A stretch of 64,000 bases of DNA, taken from the NCBI GenBank assembly GCA_018296165.2, contig JACKQL020000023.1, forward strand, positions 620,001 to 684,000. Reading direction: 5' to 3'. The position numbers were made by a program, and so were the translations under genes. The notes beneath the pieces were generated by a model. That model ran no database searches and was not told the origin of the DNA. It saw nothing but the letters and a program-made list of their open reading frames with translations. Shown in pieces: positions 1 to 10,998 of the stretch. The stretch is from Termitomyces sp. T153. Taxonomy: Eukaryota; Basidiomycota; Agaricomycetes; Agaricales; Lyophyllaceae. Numbering within the stretch: position 1 is the first letter of the stretch; each line of letters opens with the position of its first letter.

Positions 1-173
1 GGAGCGATGTAAGCTTCGAGATTATTGAGCCTGAGACGCCCTCGGACATCAAGAAGGAGAGGAAGATATTTGGGTTTGGGATTGGAGGAGAGTCGAGCAT
101 GAGGAAAGGAGCGAAGAGCCCTGTGCACGAAGTGCTGGGTGATAAGGAAAACTTGATGCCTGTGAAGACTTGA
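1..173 (+). CDS. 3' end of an unidentified protein-coding gene
   Basis: An open frame enters from the left edge (codons start at position 3) and ends at TGA 171-173. About 56 codons are visible. The tail is charged and probably disordered: an acidic stretch (FEIIEPETPSD), a basic KKERK, and near the end GDKENLMPVKT. KEN followed by polar residues matches the KEN-box form of an APC/C degron, but a three-residue match is weak. The family cannot be named from this tail. It converges on the V-ATPase subunit E gene 484 bases downstream. The frame is the only one open to the window edge that also ends in an ordinary, non-repetitive tail. Confidence 0.6.
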   Translation, partial: SDVSFEIIEPETPSDIKKERKIFGFGIGGESSMRKGAKSPVHEVLGDKENLMPVKT

Positions 174-657
174 TGTCCTCCGTAGGGGTTTGGATTATCG
201 ATCCTGCGCTGGAACGTCGGGATCACGGATGAACTGGATTTTTTGTCCTTGGATGCTTGAAACCATTGGTCAGATCTTTCTCTTTTTTGATATTGTTTGC
301 GCTTTTCTTCTGCTGTGGCATGTTTTTCTCTATGTATTGTATATCCCTGTAATCACTTCCATCGGGAGTAAGTAGATGTATATGAGTGACTGGAAATCAT
401 TTTCTCTTGGACCCTTCGTTCCCTCAGGTGAGAGAATGTTCCGTCTGAATTTCCGTCTTCGAGGTTAGTGTATCCCTTGTGACTCACCGCTGGCTGTATC
501 CCCACCAGCTTGCGTGGAATGTTAAGTCTCAAAAGGCACAAGATGGGCTATAAAAAGATATTGCTCACTCAATTAAACAAGGATAATGACGTCGAACTTA
601 GAGATTGCAAGGAGATCAAAAATGTCCGTTCTCATACTGGCGCATGGTATACAGTGA
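174..657. other. Convergent intergenic region
   Basis: This 484-base stretch separates two convergent genes and would hold both 3' untranslated regions. Short frames exist on both strands but none shows a domain, signal peptide or splice-consistent continuation. I see no RNA gene or repeat. Confidence 0.5.
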
Positions 658-1679
658 TTATGTGTAGAATTTTCTGTTCTCATTTACGCCAAAGAGATCT
701 TTGCGGATTTCAGGAAGCATCTAGATGACCGTTGCATCAGAATGCATGCGACATGCGCCAATAAAAGGACGGCGACAACTCACCCTGTCTTCGAGCAGCC
801 GCAGACGCTCATCCAACGTGTTATCGAGAGTAATACGACGTGAACCACTAACCAGTTTAACACCGCCAGCGCTAGAGATGACCCATATAGTCTTAGCTTC
901 AGGATGTATTAAAAGAATCGCCGAGCACTCACGCGTCGTCACTCAATACACCCTCTACTTCGCACTCAACCTTCCTCCCACTAATCTCAGTGTACGACTT
1001 TTGTGCATTCGCTGCCGCCTGCTTGACAATTTCTACGTCTTGTGGTCGGGCATATACCGTAGCAGTGGGCTCTAGAATCTGAAGGAACCCCTGGATGATG
1101 ACGCCCTCCAGAAATTGAACATAACGACCTTCGTCCTTAGCGAGCTGGACTACGGCGGCACGCGATGTTGAGAAGAGATCCTGAAGGTGCTCTTCACGGC
1201 GATGGAGCAACTTGAGGCGCGACTTGTTGGTTAGTGTGGATTGTGCGCTGAGGTCAAGGTACGGATGATGAATACGAGGTTTGGGATTCATGACGAAGCG
1301 TACATTCTCTGTGAAACTTCGGCACCCTTTCTCTTCTTCTCGTACTGAGCATCGATAGCCTGCTGCTCTTGCTTCACGAGTTTGGCCTGTACGCAATGAG
1401 CATCCTCAGTCCATCACAAACATTGATGCATATAGCCTGAGGTGACTGTACCTTCTCGATCGCAAACTCTTCATCTGCCTTGACTGTAATTTCTCTGGCC
1501 TTCTCGAACGCTTCTTGCTTAATGAAGGTAACCTAGAATGTTTCATCCCGAGTACGAACACAAGATATCGGAATGGCAGGTACTATGATCAGAGTTAGAA
1601 TGACATATCGTTCGAAGCTGCGCACCATCTTGTTCATTTGCTGTAAGACCTCCTCGTCGTTGAGTGCGCGGTTTGACAT
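658..1679 (-). CDS. VMA4: V-type proton ATPase subunit E
   Basis: Peripheral-stalk subunit of the vacuolar proton ATPase; with subunit G it holds the catalytic A3B3 head against rotation. Six exons on the minus strand: 1679-1626, 1532-1452, 1386-1304, 1247-933, 871-784 and 720-658. All introns are GT-AG, phases agree, and the product is 227 residues, the usual length for subunit E. It opens MSNRALNDEEVLQQMNKM, continues with the conserved helix VTFIKQEAFEKAR and KADEEFAIEKAKLVKQEQQ, then IAQSTLTNKSRLKLL, and ends DLFGVNENRKFYT. These are family landmarks in the right order, so the exon choice is well supported. One intron is only 56 bases. The long N-terminal charged helix and C-terminal globular domain are expected for PF01991. 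Nothing is missing. The start is the first Met of the first exon and gives the canonical N terminus. Confidence 0.96.
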
Positions 1680-3166
1680 TGTGGTAGATAAAGATTTAAG
1701 AGTAGATGGAGACTCTAAGAACAGACTCAGCAGGGCTTCGAATGGCAGCTGACCTAATCTGATAGCAGTGATATATTCATTCCTTCTTCACCTAAACCAC
1801 CATGTCGCCACGCTTTCCGAGTACGGCACGTTTTCACTTTTGTTTTGATGCTCGCACCCGCTGCGAAGAACGCACTTTTACCATGTTGTTTCTAATGGAA
1901 GATTTTACATGCGCAATGGGTAAGTAACAACCAGAGGTGGACCACTTTAGACATCAGAATTTGACAAGTGTTGCTTCCCTGTCCGGATCCTCGAGCGGAA
2001 AGCTAGTTTAAGGTTTTATTACTCTGTACAGACTGCAATCCATCGCTGCCACATTCATTCCTCTTTGATTCGTCTTCTTGTCTCCAGATGAAAGGTTGGA
2101 ACTTGCCTGTGAGAGCCGAACTCGCGACCTCATCCATATGCAAGATGGTTCTTGTCCACGCTCTATTCCATGCGTGGCACGGAGAAGCATCATTTGTTGG
2201 TCGTTTTACCTTTCCTCAGTTGCGGAGCACGCGTTTCCCATCTTCTAGACGTACGAGGTGATAGGTACACGTTCAACGTTTAATTCTGTCCTCGGTGAAC
2301 GTTAGTCATGTGATTATTGAGCTTGGTTTTTATCTCAGGCGAACAGCTATGCGGATAGGGAGAGGCGCCTTTGACGCTGGTCTCTCTATTGAAACACTAC
2401 TCCAAGAAATAGTCATGTGATTATCAATTATAAGCTGCAAATTAAAGCCTGAGTGCTGACGTCCTGAACCAAGCAAACATACTCGGTGCTATGTTACGGC
2501 TGCCTTGAAGCTGTATGGTTCAAATTCTACCATCATACTTGCCACTTGTTCATGGCTCCTGAGCTCAAATTACATCCTCGCACCCGAATGGCTTTGCAAG
2601 GTCTGTCTATCATCCTCAACGAATGAAACGTCTCGAAATGTCAGTCGGCCTAGTGTTCCAGCTGACGTCTTAGTTATGCCGTGTTTAATAGAGATGACAA
2701 AAGAGGATATGCAAGATGATTACCAACGTTTTCCGACCTTTTGGCCTCATGCGATTTCACGATGATCTTTTTGAAACGCTGGTCCGATCAAACCCGCCCG
2801 AGTTACTCACCGTTTGAGACTCTTGAATTGATGTCATTCCCTTCTCATGCTTCTTGATGTTTTTGTTTGACACGTACAAGCAACGAGTCCTTGCTGATTA
2901 TCTGCTATGTACATATTATTGGGGTAGGTAAATGATTGAAACTCCCAGCTACTTACACAACTTAGATACCAAGACTTTCTCCCGTAACTATCGCAACTGT
3001 AAGTACTACCATCACATTACGTTGCTGGCAGATCTTTCTTGGCCTGGGACTCCGGTGTCATGGAAGTATTTATGAAGGATGGTGAAACATACGATCTCTC
3101 AGCTGGTCTCCGAGAGCGTTTGAACTGAGATTCCGTTGACCGGATATCTCTAAGCCAAAACTCGTT
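1680..3166. other. Intergenic region, no supported gene
   Basis: Lies between the divergent VMA4 and small secreted protein genes. A 41-codon frame starts at 1802 (MSPRFPSTARFHF) and could end at a splice donor near 1920, but I cannot find a convincing second exon. Other short frames (around 2008-2193 and 2505-2765) have no recognisable features. Promoters for both flanking genes must lie here. Confidence 0.4.
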
Positions 3167-3551
3167 ATGCGTTTCTCAACTCGTGTTTCTACGGTTTTCT
3201 TGCTCGCGTTATGGTCTACATCCGCAGCTCCAATTCTGAATGATGAATTTCACACCCTTCTGGAAAGGGGATCGGGCGCTTGCCCGTTTGGCGGGTATGC
3301 TTTCTTTCGAACCATTGCAATCTCGAGTCTTATAAGAACTTGTCGTTATAACAGACCTAAAGGAGATGATTGTTATAGCAAAGGCTATGGAGAGTGCATG
3401 AGGTCGTGCCTAAAGCCTCCGTGGTGCAGCTTATCTTTGGCCCTGTGTAAGCATCCGGTGAAATACAGAGTCCTAGCAGTCTTGTTCTTACTACACTCTG
3501 AGTCTAGGTTCGCAAAGAAAGTTTGAAGAATGTCACTGCAGTGGCAAGTAG
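3167..3551 (+). CDS. Small secreted cysteine-rich protein (candidate effector or antimicrobial peptide)
   Basis: Three exons, 3167-3294, 3355-3446 and 3508-3551, give an 87-residue protein. The introns are 60 and 61 bases with GT-AG ends and matching phases. Residues 1 to about 20 form a signal peptide (basic MRF start, hydrophobic VFLLALW core, small residues SAA). The mature part has eight cysteines, enough for four disulfides: one in ACPFGG, then DDCYSKGYGECMRSC, PPWCS, ALCS, and ECHC just before the stop. Splicing matters: unspliced, the frame loses the last two cysteines. Small size, signal peptide and even cysteine number are typical of fungal secreted effectors or defensin-like peptides. 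I recognise no named family, so activity is unknown. Its neighbours (VMA4 and a tRNA) give no functional hint. Confidence 0.72.
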
Positions 3552-3980
3552 CCGACAAGCTGTGCATTTGATCGAATCGAACATATAAAATATCCTATCT
3601 CCGCCTCCAGCATCGTGAAAAGTGATTGCTTAACAACGTTAGTCCAAAGTCATCCGAGTATCCGTATTCAAAGAACACATTATTTTCAAGCAGAATGGAG
3701 TGTTATGTAGTGTCCACATTACAAATCAGTTGGTGGAAACAAGAGCTCATTGATTCTCGAGCTCATCATGGATGAGGATCAGAATAACCAAGAATCGTGC
3801 ATGCTACTGTGATTTGTTCATCGTGTTATGAAATCTTAAGAGACAAATATGTAAAACTTGTGACGTCTTCGTAGGTTCAAAAATAACGTTGGAACATCGG
3901 GGATCAAAGAAAAACCTTTCGTTGTGGCGCAAAACGGATCAGAAACTGGTCCGCGTCGAACGGCCTTAAGAATAAAAAAG
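3552..3980. other. Intergenic region downstream of the secreted peptide gene
   Basis: About 430 bases that should contain the 3' end of the secreted peptide transcript. No reading frame, repeat or RNA structure that I can support. Confidence 0.4.
3974..3979 (-). terminator. RNA polymerase III T-run terminator of the tRNA gene
   Basis: Six T residues on the minus strand begin 2 bases past the tRNA 3' end, the standard Pol III stop signal. Confidence 0.8.
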
Positions 3981-4067
3981 TGGAGACTGTGGGGCTTGAA
4001 CCCACGACCTTATGCAATTCAGAACCAACCCTGCAAAGCATACGCGCTACCGCTGCGCCAAGACCCC
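3981..4067 (-). tRNA. tRNA-Ala (UGC) with a 15-nt intron
   Basis: The minus strand folds as a complete cloverleaf. The D stem is GCGC/GCGC, the anticodon stem TATGC/GCATA, and the T stem GTGGG/CCCAC enclosing TTCAAGC. The anticodon loop reads TT-TGC-A and is interrupted one base after the anticodon by an intron at 4017-4031, the canonical eukaryotic tRNA intron position. After removal the anticodon is UGC (alanine). The acceptor stem has a G3-U70 pair, the classic alanine identity element, and A is the discriminator. One T-T mismatch sits at acceptor pair 5-68. A Pol III T-run follows. Box A (in the D arm) and box B (GGTTCAAGCC) are internal promoters. Confidence 0.9.
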
Positions 4068-7000
4068 ATTGGTCAATTATGAAATGCAGTTCACTAGGTC
4101 ACGTAAGACATTGCACAGGTCTCTCCAAATTGTCCTCCATCCAAAGTCGATATATAAAATACCATTGCTCGAGCCTGAAAAACGGCGTATTACGTTACTC
4201 AGCCCATGCTATTGCTGTTTTCAGCGCAAACTCAGTGGAGAGGTATGAAGAAATATCTGTTGTACTCCTTCATCTTCGTAGCTACAACTACATCACGTCT
4301 GGCTCGAACGGTGTAGCCACCTATAGATGGGTCACGTTCACGAGAATTATACGATCGAGTACATTTAGAGGCACCAATAAGTTCAAGAAAAAACACCAAG
4401 GAGAATCCGGAGAGAACAACATACTAATAGTATAATAGCCCACTCTAGTAGTCAGAATAGAATACGATCTCTTGTACGATTGTGGAATGCTTTTAGCAGC
4501 GCAAATGAGCCAAGAATAAGAAAAAAAAACATAAAAACTTGGGACGAGACATATTTACGTAATCGTGATGTAAACTTGACGTCCCAGTTCTCGTTGAGTT
4601 TTGCATGGCCGAGCGCTGAGCTTGGGCCTGAGCGTACCAAGCTTACCATTGCCAGAGTCGTTTCTCAATTTTGTTCTGACGTCTTATTCAGTCAATCATC
4701 AGTCTATACTGCTTCGAAACCTGCGAGCTCCAGTCCTAGTCAGGCACTTCAGATAGGCCCTTTCGGATTTCTGTCCTTATAAAGAAATTCGTTGTGTAAA
4801 CCATCAGACCGCTCCACTGAAACCCAAAAGTGAGTTCTGCCGATTCACCTAGCCAGAATACAAAGCAACTAGCTTCAATGGCCAACGTCAAACTGCGTAT
4901 CTTCCTGCATCAACACCCCACGCAAAGTACACGAAGCCCTGTAGTCAAGCACCACAGTGGGAATCTCACTGGCACAAAAGTCCGCAAACAGTACGAGCTC
5001 GATCAAGGTTACGGGCATTTTGGAGCTCACGTTCCTCGCTAAGCAACCAGCATTCTCGCGTATCTATATACTCGGAGACATGACAGCAAAGTCATAGACA
5101 GTCTGTTCCTGATGGTCATCCAGCATTCGAAAAACGCACAGACAACTACCAGCAGAGAGGGAGGATCAGTCGCCGCAGGACTGAATTTCGTAAAGCTCGC
5201 AAGTTCAATCATGATGCATGTACGAGGGAGGACTTGTATAAAGCCAAACAATAAATCAATCTCTCATAAGTACAAAACAGGTATTTATCCGTTTAACCTC
5301 ATGTTGAAGTGTTCCGAGGTGCCAGGGGGTCCGTCTAGCAATTGATTGTATCTTGGACGGAACCGATGGGGATTATCAGTGCACTGCCACACCAATATTG
5401 ACTTTATTCGCCTTAATTTGGCGCCACATTGACAGAATCGGGGCCATCGGATATGAGCGACAGCGCCAAGAGAGTAACAGGTACGTAATACTTCCATGCT
5501 TACGGATCGATCATCATCATCTCTTTGTATATATGTATTCATCATTCAGGGTTGAGTGCGTTTTTCTCATTGCGTACAGGTGTCGGTAATCTAAATGACT
5601 TTCTGTAGGTCGCCGTAAGTTACCTGCTGAGGGTCTGAGTACTGAGCATTGAGTCTCGGAGGTCGGGTGAGTGTTCGAACAGATTGTGCTATACCGTAAT
5701 ACGTATAAATCAGGCTTATGTAGCTATTGTTCTTTTTCTGACAGGAAACTCGCGATACAATTCCACATAACAACTGTCGTACTACACTGTTCGGATCCGT
5801 TCTATGTTAGCCCAAATAACCGAGGTCATGGGGTCTCGGTGTGTGCAAATATTCACCGAATGCCGAAGGAATGGTGACACGCGATATCATTCTCCTGATC
5901 TCCGACTGATAAATAAGTTATCCGTTCGTAAGTATGACCGATGGGTCATTAACACGGCCGTTGAATTGAACATGCTGATATCAGTGAGGCCGTTCCAATA
6001 ATAAGAAAAACTTGACTCGTTACCGCCTGTCGGTGTGCATTCATTTACCTCTATTATCAAGACTGATATATATGCATGGGCATGAAGAAGCACAACATAC
6101 ATAGGAGTTGATATGGCAGCTCGTAGTCTAGCGACAGCAGAGCGGTAAGTTCATATCATTGTTCGTGTACTTGATTACCACGTGGGCCCTCATGCATCAT
6201 GCTTAGGAGATGCGCCTGAGCCATAAACACCGGCGGGATCTGCCAAAGATTCTCTCCTGTCCAATATTAATTACGTGTACATACAATCACGCAAGCTCAT
6301 GCTCATTATACTAGTATGGTATGTATGTACATCTGTGCGAATGAGAAGCTTTGAGGTGATATCCAACCAATCGGAGGCCCGGCGGAGCACACGAATTTAC
6401 ACTTCGAAGTCGAGTGGTATGACCATCTGGCATACAGGAGTGATCATAACATGGTATACGTGAGGCCAAGGGGGGGATCTTCTCTGTTGATAGAGGTAAG
6501 TAAGTACACACACTCCCGCGATTGGGAAGTGATCACGCATTGCCGATTCTGATCCAATCCGACGTCCAGGGCGGGGGTGGAGACGCAAAAGCGCGTCTTT
6601 GCGGTATCACGTGTCTTCTCACACGAACTTATACTTTTATCCAGACTTATCCAGACTTATCTTATCGAAAGCAGTCGTACTGACTCGGAGACTACCCGCG
6701 ATTCGCGGGGGGTATGTATAACAGGCCACTCGATCTGTAGTACATACTTGACTTGCTGAGGGGGTGAGAAGGACCAGCACAGGACACGGACACGGACACG
6801 GACTCCGTGCGGTCAAACTTCGAAGTCGAACTTGACAAAGCAGGCCAAGTGGCCGGGGGTACTCCAAGTCCAAGCAAGTATGGGCACCGACGACTTGTCG
6901 ATGGAGCTGGTCTCGACTTTTCCTTTTCCTCCTCCTTCTCCTTCTCCTTGAGCATTGACGTCTTAACTCATCCCTGGTCCGTTACCCGATCCAAGAGTGA

Positions 7001-7973
7001 TCATTCATTCCCCTCCCAATCCAATCCTACCATCCAAATAAATAAATAAAAATACCAAACCAGCAAAGATCCTTGAGCATAAACATACAAGCACTCAGTA
7101 CTCAAACCCCTATCCGAATCCGAATCCGAATCAGCACGACTCGTTACCGTTACCGTTCCTCACTACCCAGCTGCATACATATACGTATACGTACAGCACA
7201 GCACAGCAGTCCAACAAGCAAGTACCCTTGGCCCTTGGCTCCATCTCATCTCATCTCATCTCATCTAATCCAGAATCCAGAATCCAGAATCTCCAAAACC
7301 GGTCTTACCGACGCAACGCAACGCAACGATCGGGATACGTACTCGAGTCGAGAACATCTGCCCAAGTCGATGTTGATGTCGATGTCGATCGAAGCCTGCC
7401 GTCACAATGACAACCTCATTCACGACTCTGACTCTGAAGGGCCCGTTTCGTTCTCGCTCACCCAAGTAAACCCACGTTTATCGTACACGGTTTCCGTGTG
7501 CTCGTACCGTTGTAGTATCATGCGTGCGTACGTACGTACTCAGTCAGTCAGGTCAGTCACTCAGTCAGTCAGTCAGGTCAGGTCAATCGATGGAGGATAA
7601 TAGATAGACGCACATCTGTATCTACTTTTTTCTTTAACGCGCGTACATGAAACGAAACTATGCCGGCTGAGACGAATGGATTAACGAACGAACGAACGAA
7701 CGAATGGATTAACGAATGGATGAATAGAAGTAACGTAACCTAAACATTAAACATTAACCATTAACCATCAAAAAGAAAAAGAAAAAAAAAGAAAAAAAAA
7801 CACTACTCATATATATCTTTATCTATCCAACTATTCACAAAAAATATCAAATTGTTTCTAGTTCATAGAGGTCCATGGGCCTATCACAACATCACAACAT
7901 CACAACATCTCAACATCTCACACATCGCCATCGCGGCGCCTGACGTAGGAGGGCAAAGCAAGCCTAATAAAAA

Positions 7974-8032
7974 GCCCAAGCCCAAGCCCAAGCCCAAGCA
8001 CAAGCACGAGCACGAGCACGAGAACGAATCGT
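7974..8032. repeat. Hexanucleotide microsatellite
   Basis: Tandem AAGCCC units grading into AAGCAC and GAGCAC units, downstream of the KRE6/SKN1-type gene. Confidence 0.85.
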
Positions 8033-8078
8033 CCATCCGGGGTATTAATGGTATGAACCACATAGCCGTCGAATTCAG

Positions 8079-8107
8079 ATTTCAGATTTCAGATTTCAGA
8101 TTTCATC
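8079..8107. repeat. Heptanucleotide microsatellite
   Basis: About four tandem copies of AGATTTC just past the stop codon of the GH16 gene, probably in its 3' untranslated region. Confidence 0.85.
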
Positions 8108-8124
8108 TATGTAGGGAGTGGTGA

Positions 8125-10813
8125 TCACTTAGTATTGGTATTAGCATTCCCGCAGGGTTCCTTGCTCCACATCTTCACGGATGCACTACGGGTGTCAGTG
8201 TTAGCGTGTGGATTGAGAACGGGGGGGGGGGAAGAAGAACCGAGACGAGACGAGACGTACATCCTGAATGCGCGATCGTCGGCGCTCTGAGGCCATGTGG
8301 CGGACCATGTGTCGATGGCGTTGTTAAAGTCTCGCATTGCGGCTGGGTGGGGTAGGGTGGTTAGTGGTGTTTGTGGGAGTGTAGGAGGGAATGGGGATTG
8401 CGTGCTGGATCATATCATGCTATCCAAAGAAGGATGGATGCAAGGGAAGAAGAGAAGGTGTGGAGAACAGGAGGTGATGGATGGGTGAGGTTGAGTTTAA
8501 GGTTGTTGGGTAAGTGAGGTAAGGAGAAGGTGGGTGTAGATAAGCAATGCAGGGAAACGTAATGAGGATGGGACGTGAGTGTGGTGGGGTAAAGAAGCAG
8601 AAGCAGAAGCAGAAGCGCGAAGGGAACGAAAAGAAAAAGAAGAAGGAAAAAAAACACATACTCGCTGACCCATCAAACCACGGTTTCCCACCCTCATCAT
8701 CCGGGAACCACCCCGTCCTCCCCCCAACTCCCAAATCGATATTCAAATAAAACCCTACATCCCATCAGCTCCTTGTGCAACAACAACAACAAAACCACTC
8801 ACTCTGATCAAACGGCGCCGTAACACCCCCATCGACCCACGGATCCTTGACAACAACCACACTGCCCGTCGTCTTATTCTGCGCCGTCGCGGGAAACTTG
8901 CCCTTATCCCAAAACGTCCCGCCGCCGCCCTCGCCCGTCTTGCTCGGCTTCGTCTTTGGGTCCACATCGACCTCGAGAATCGAGCGCACGCGCCCGTCGA
9001 CCCAGAATCGGATAAAGGACTCGTCCCACTCGACTACGTAGGTGTGGAAGGACTTGTCGAATGACGTGCGTTTGAGAGAGAACCACCCGAAGAGGTCTTT
9101 GGTTAGCGGTGGGGGCTGGGCTAAGGGGTGTGTTAGCATGTGTGTATGTACGTCGTGTAGTTGAAATGGACGTACTTCCTGGGACGGTGATGGGCGTGAG
9201 AGTCTGATCGAGCCCGTACTGGAGCTGTGAACGGACAAAGTTGGTTCCTTGAGCGGGGTACGAAGGTCCATTACCGCGCGCTTCGAGGATCTAGGTGGTT
9301 TTGAGGATATTAATTCGGGGATGGATGAGATACGCACGTCGATTTCGCCGCTGAGCGGCCAGGGCCCGTAGGTATTGTTCTCGGGCATCATCCATACAGC
9401 AGGCCAGAGCCAGTCTCTGGAATAATCAAGGTGAGTAATGACGTCACGTGTCGGCGGGCGGGACTCTCCGACTCACCCGCTGGCAATCTTGGCGACAACC
9501 TCGACTCGTCCATACTTGATGCCGACCTTGCCCTTTGTTGTGATCTTGGCGCTCATGACAGGGTTGATGACGGAGCCTGCGGCGGTGTTGGTGACGGCTT
9601 TGCACGAGTTGCCGCCTGATGCTGGGGTTACTCCTAGGGCGGGGGGTGCTGGCGTGGTGGTAGAGTTTCCAGTGTCGGTGGAGTTGGTGTCTTGCTGCTG
9701 CCTGCGCACGTGAGTGTGGGCACCCCGAGGAGCGGTAGTCGTCGTTGTTGTGGCATTACTCGCGGGGGCAGGCGCAGGCGCGGGTGGGACGTCTGCCGTG
9801 CACCCGGGGACGTCGTAGGTCTGGCCATCGGACGCATAGTCGGGGACGTCGTCGCGCGTGAGGGTGGGGAAGATGTAGAGCTCGTTGTTGAGGAGAAAGA
9901 GGTTCTTGTCTGTGTTTGTTGTGATTTGGAAGCCGCGGTCGCTGATGATGTTTTAGTTTTAGGTGTTAGGCAAAAAGGCAGGTACGCACTCGACTTGGAC
10001 GTCACGGGACCAGTATGCGTCGTTGAGGGACCCGGTGGAAAAGTCGTCGCTCATGACGAGACAGAGCTGGCTCTCGTCTAGCATCTTCTTTTTTGCGTCG
10101 TTGACGCCGGTGTAGCAGAGGAGAGCAGCACCAGCGACGCCGAGGACGATGCAGGCAAAGGTGACCCACCAGGACATCTTGTGGCGGTTGACCTGACGGG
10201 GGACGACCTGGAGAGAGTCGACAGACTTGTCCTCGGGGACCTTTTCGAGCATGGTGCTGGGGAGGGGCGGGCGGTGTGCGAGTGCGAGGTTGGAGGTGGA
10301 CGGGGAGAGGTGGAGGGCGGTGGAGGAGGCATTGTGCTCGAGGACGGGCGGGGCCCAGGAGAGGGTGGAGGTGGGCCGGGAGGCCGGGGAGAGGAAGGGC
10401 GGGCGGAAGATCTGGGCGGGGGTGAGGGCGGCGGCAATAGGGGCGGCGGCAGAGGCGCGGTAGAGGTCGCTGGTGGAGCTGGACGAGGCGAGGCCGTGGT
10501 CGGCGGCGAACGGCGGCTGGGGGCGGTGGAGGTCGCCGAGGCTGCCGGAGCGCGGGAGGGTGGCGCTGCAGTCGGAGTCGCTGCCGGAGATGTACGCGTA
10601 TGCGGGGCTGTTGGCGAGGCTCTCGAGCGAGACGCGGCGCCGGCCGTACGACGACGGCAGGGGGTCCGGGTTGCCGGGGTATGCCTGGAACGGGAAGGCG
10701 GACGGCGGCGGCGGCGGGGCAGCGGCGGGGGCAGCGGGGGGCTCGGCGGGGCTCGGGCGGCGAGGCCGGCTGCCTGCGAGGAAGAAGGGGCGCGGGGGAG
10801 CAAGGTCGCCCAT
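8125..10813 (-). CDS. KRE6/SKN1-type beta-glucan synthesis-associated GH16 protein
   Basis: Type II membrane protein of the secretory pathway needed for beta-1,6-glucan assembly in fungal walls (established for yeast Kre6/Skn1). Eight exons on the minus strand: 10813-9990, 9941-9477, 9416-9338, 9290-9176, 9120-8803, 8754-8662, 8342-8261 and 8185-8125. All GT-AG, phases consistent, 678 residues. Residues 1 to about 212 are a proline/serine/alanine-rich cytosolic tail. A single hydrophobic segment follows at about 214-236 (WWVTFACIVLGVAG). The lumenal part carries the GH16-type motif GEIDILEARGN at about 453-463, with both acidic residues of the EIDxxE signature intact, then WDESFIRFWVDGR and AMRDFNNAIDTW. 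A Thr/Pro/Ala-rich insert with possible N-glycosylation sites precedes the catalytic core. It is divergently paired with a glycosyltransferase. KRE6 and SKN1 cannot be separated from sequence alone. Confidence 0.94.
9439..9450. promoter_or_regulatory. Overlapping CRE (TGACGTCA) and E-box (CACGTG) in an intron
   Basis: The intron between exons 2 and 3 of the GH16 gene contains the palindrome TGACGTCA (9439-9446) overlapping CACGTG (9445-9450). These match the core sites of bZIP (ATF/CREB) and bHLH factors. Function in an intron is unproven; a short palindrome can occur by chance. Confidence 0.3.
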
Positions 10814-10998
10814 GACAAGGACACTCGAAGCTGCAGCGTTTTTGTGGCTCGTCGCTGATCGCCGGCAATTTCGATATGAATATTTATGGAACCGACCCCG
10901 AATTTATCCTCCCGAAGAAGCACCCGCCGTGACGTCACTGCGCGGACCCCGAGCACTTGCACGTCCTTAAATAGCGCAAATTAATTTCTGCGAGGCCA
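10814..10998. promoter_or_regulatory. 185-base bidirectional promoter of two cell-wall genes
   Basis: The start codons of the GH16 gene (minus) and the GT2 gene (plus) lie only 185 bases apart, so both 5' untranslated regions and promoters must fit here. It holds a perfect TGACGTCA palindrome and AT-rich patches near each gene: ATGAATATTTATGG on the GH16 side and TTAAATAGCGC on the GT2 side. Coordinated expression is inferred from the arrangement and the wall-related roles of both products. Confidence 0.7.
10930..10937. promoter_or_regulatory. CRE-like palindrome TGACGTCA
   Basis: Perfect 8-base ATF/CREB-type bZIP half-site palindrome, placed 68 bases 5' of the GT2 start codon and 116 bases 5' of the GH16 start codon. 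Its position in a compact shared promoter makes it a plausible control site for both genes. Confidence 0.5.

Larger units (their letters stand above)
4068..8124. other. Long intergenic region with microsatellites, no supported gene
   Basis: About 4 kb with only short frames that lack domains or splice continuity. From about 6,650 rightward it becomes rich in simple repeats: ACACGG units near 6783-6803, a pyrimidine tract near 6918-6950, CATCT and CCAGAAT units near 7240-7300, CAGT units near 7535-7580, and AACG units near 7682-7704. The part next to 8125 should be the 3' untranslated region of the GH16 gene. Frames of 60-175 codons here (for example 7073-7600) are translations of simple repeats. 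Confidence 0.5.

Noticed and set aside
1802..1927. Possible small gene starting ATG 1802
   Set aside because: 41 codons then stop; a donor is present near the end but no second exon in phase with recognisable content.
7073..7600. 175-codon plus-strand frame
   Set aside because: Made of translated microsatellites (ACCGTT, CATCT, CAGT units); no real coding features.
10002..10962. Two long frames (288 and 294 codons) on the minus strand over the first exon of the GH16 gene
   Set aside because: They are alternate frames of a GC-rich, Pro/Ala-rich coding exon. Only the 10813 frame continues through splice sites into the GH16 domain.
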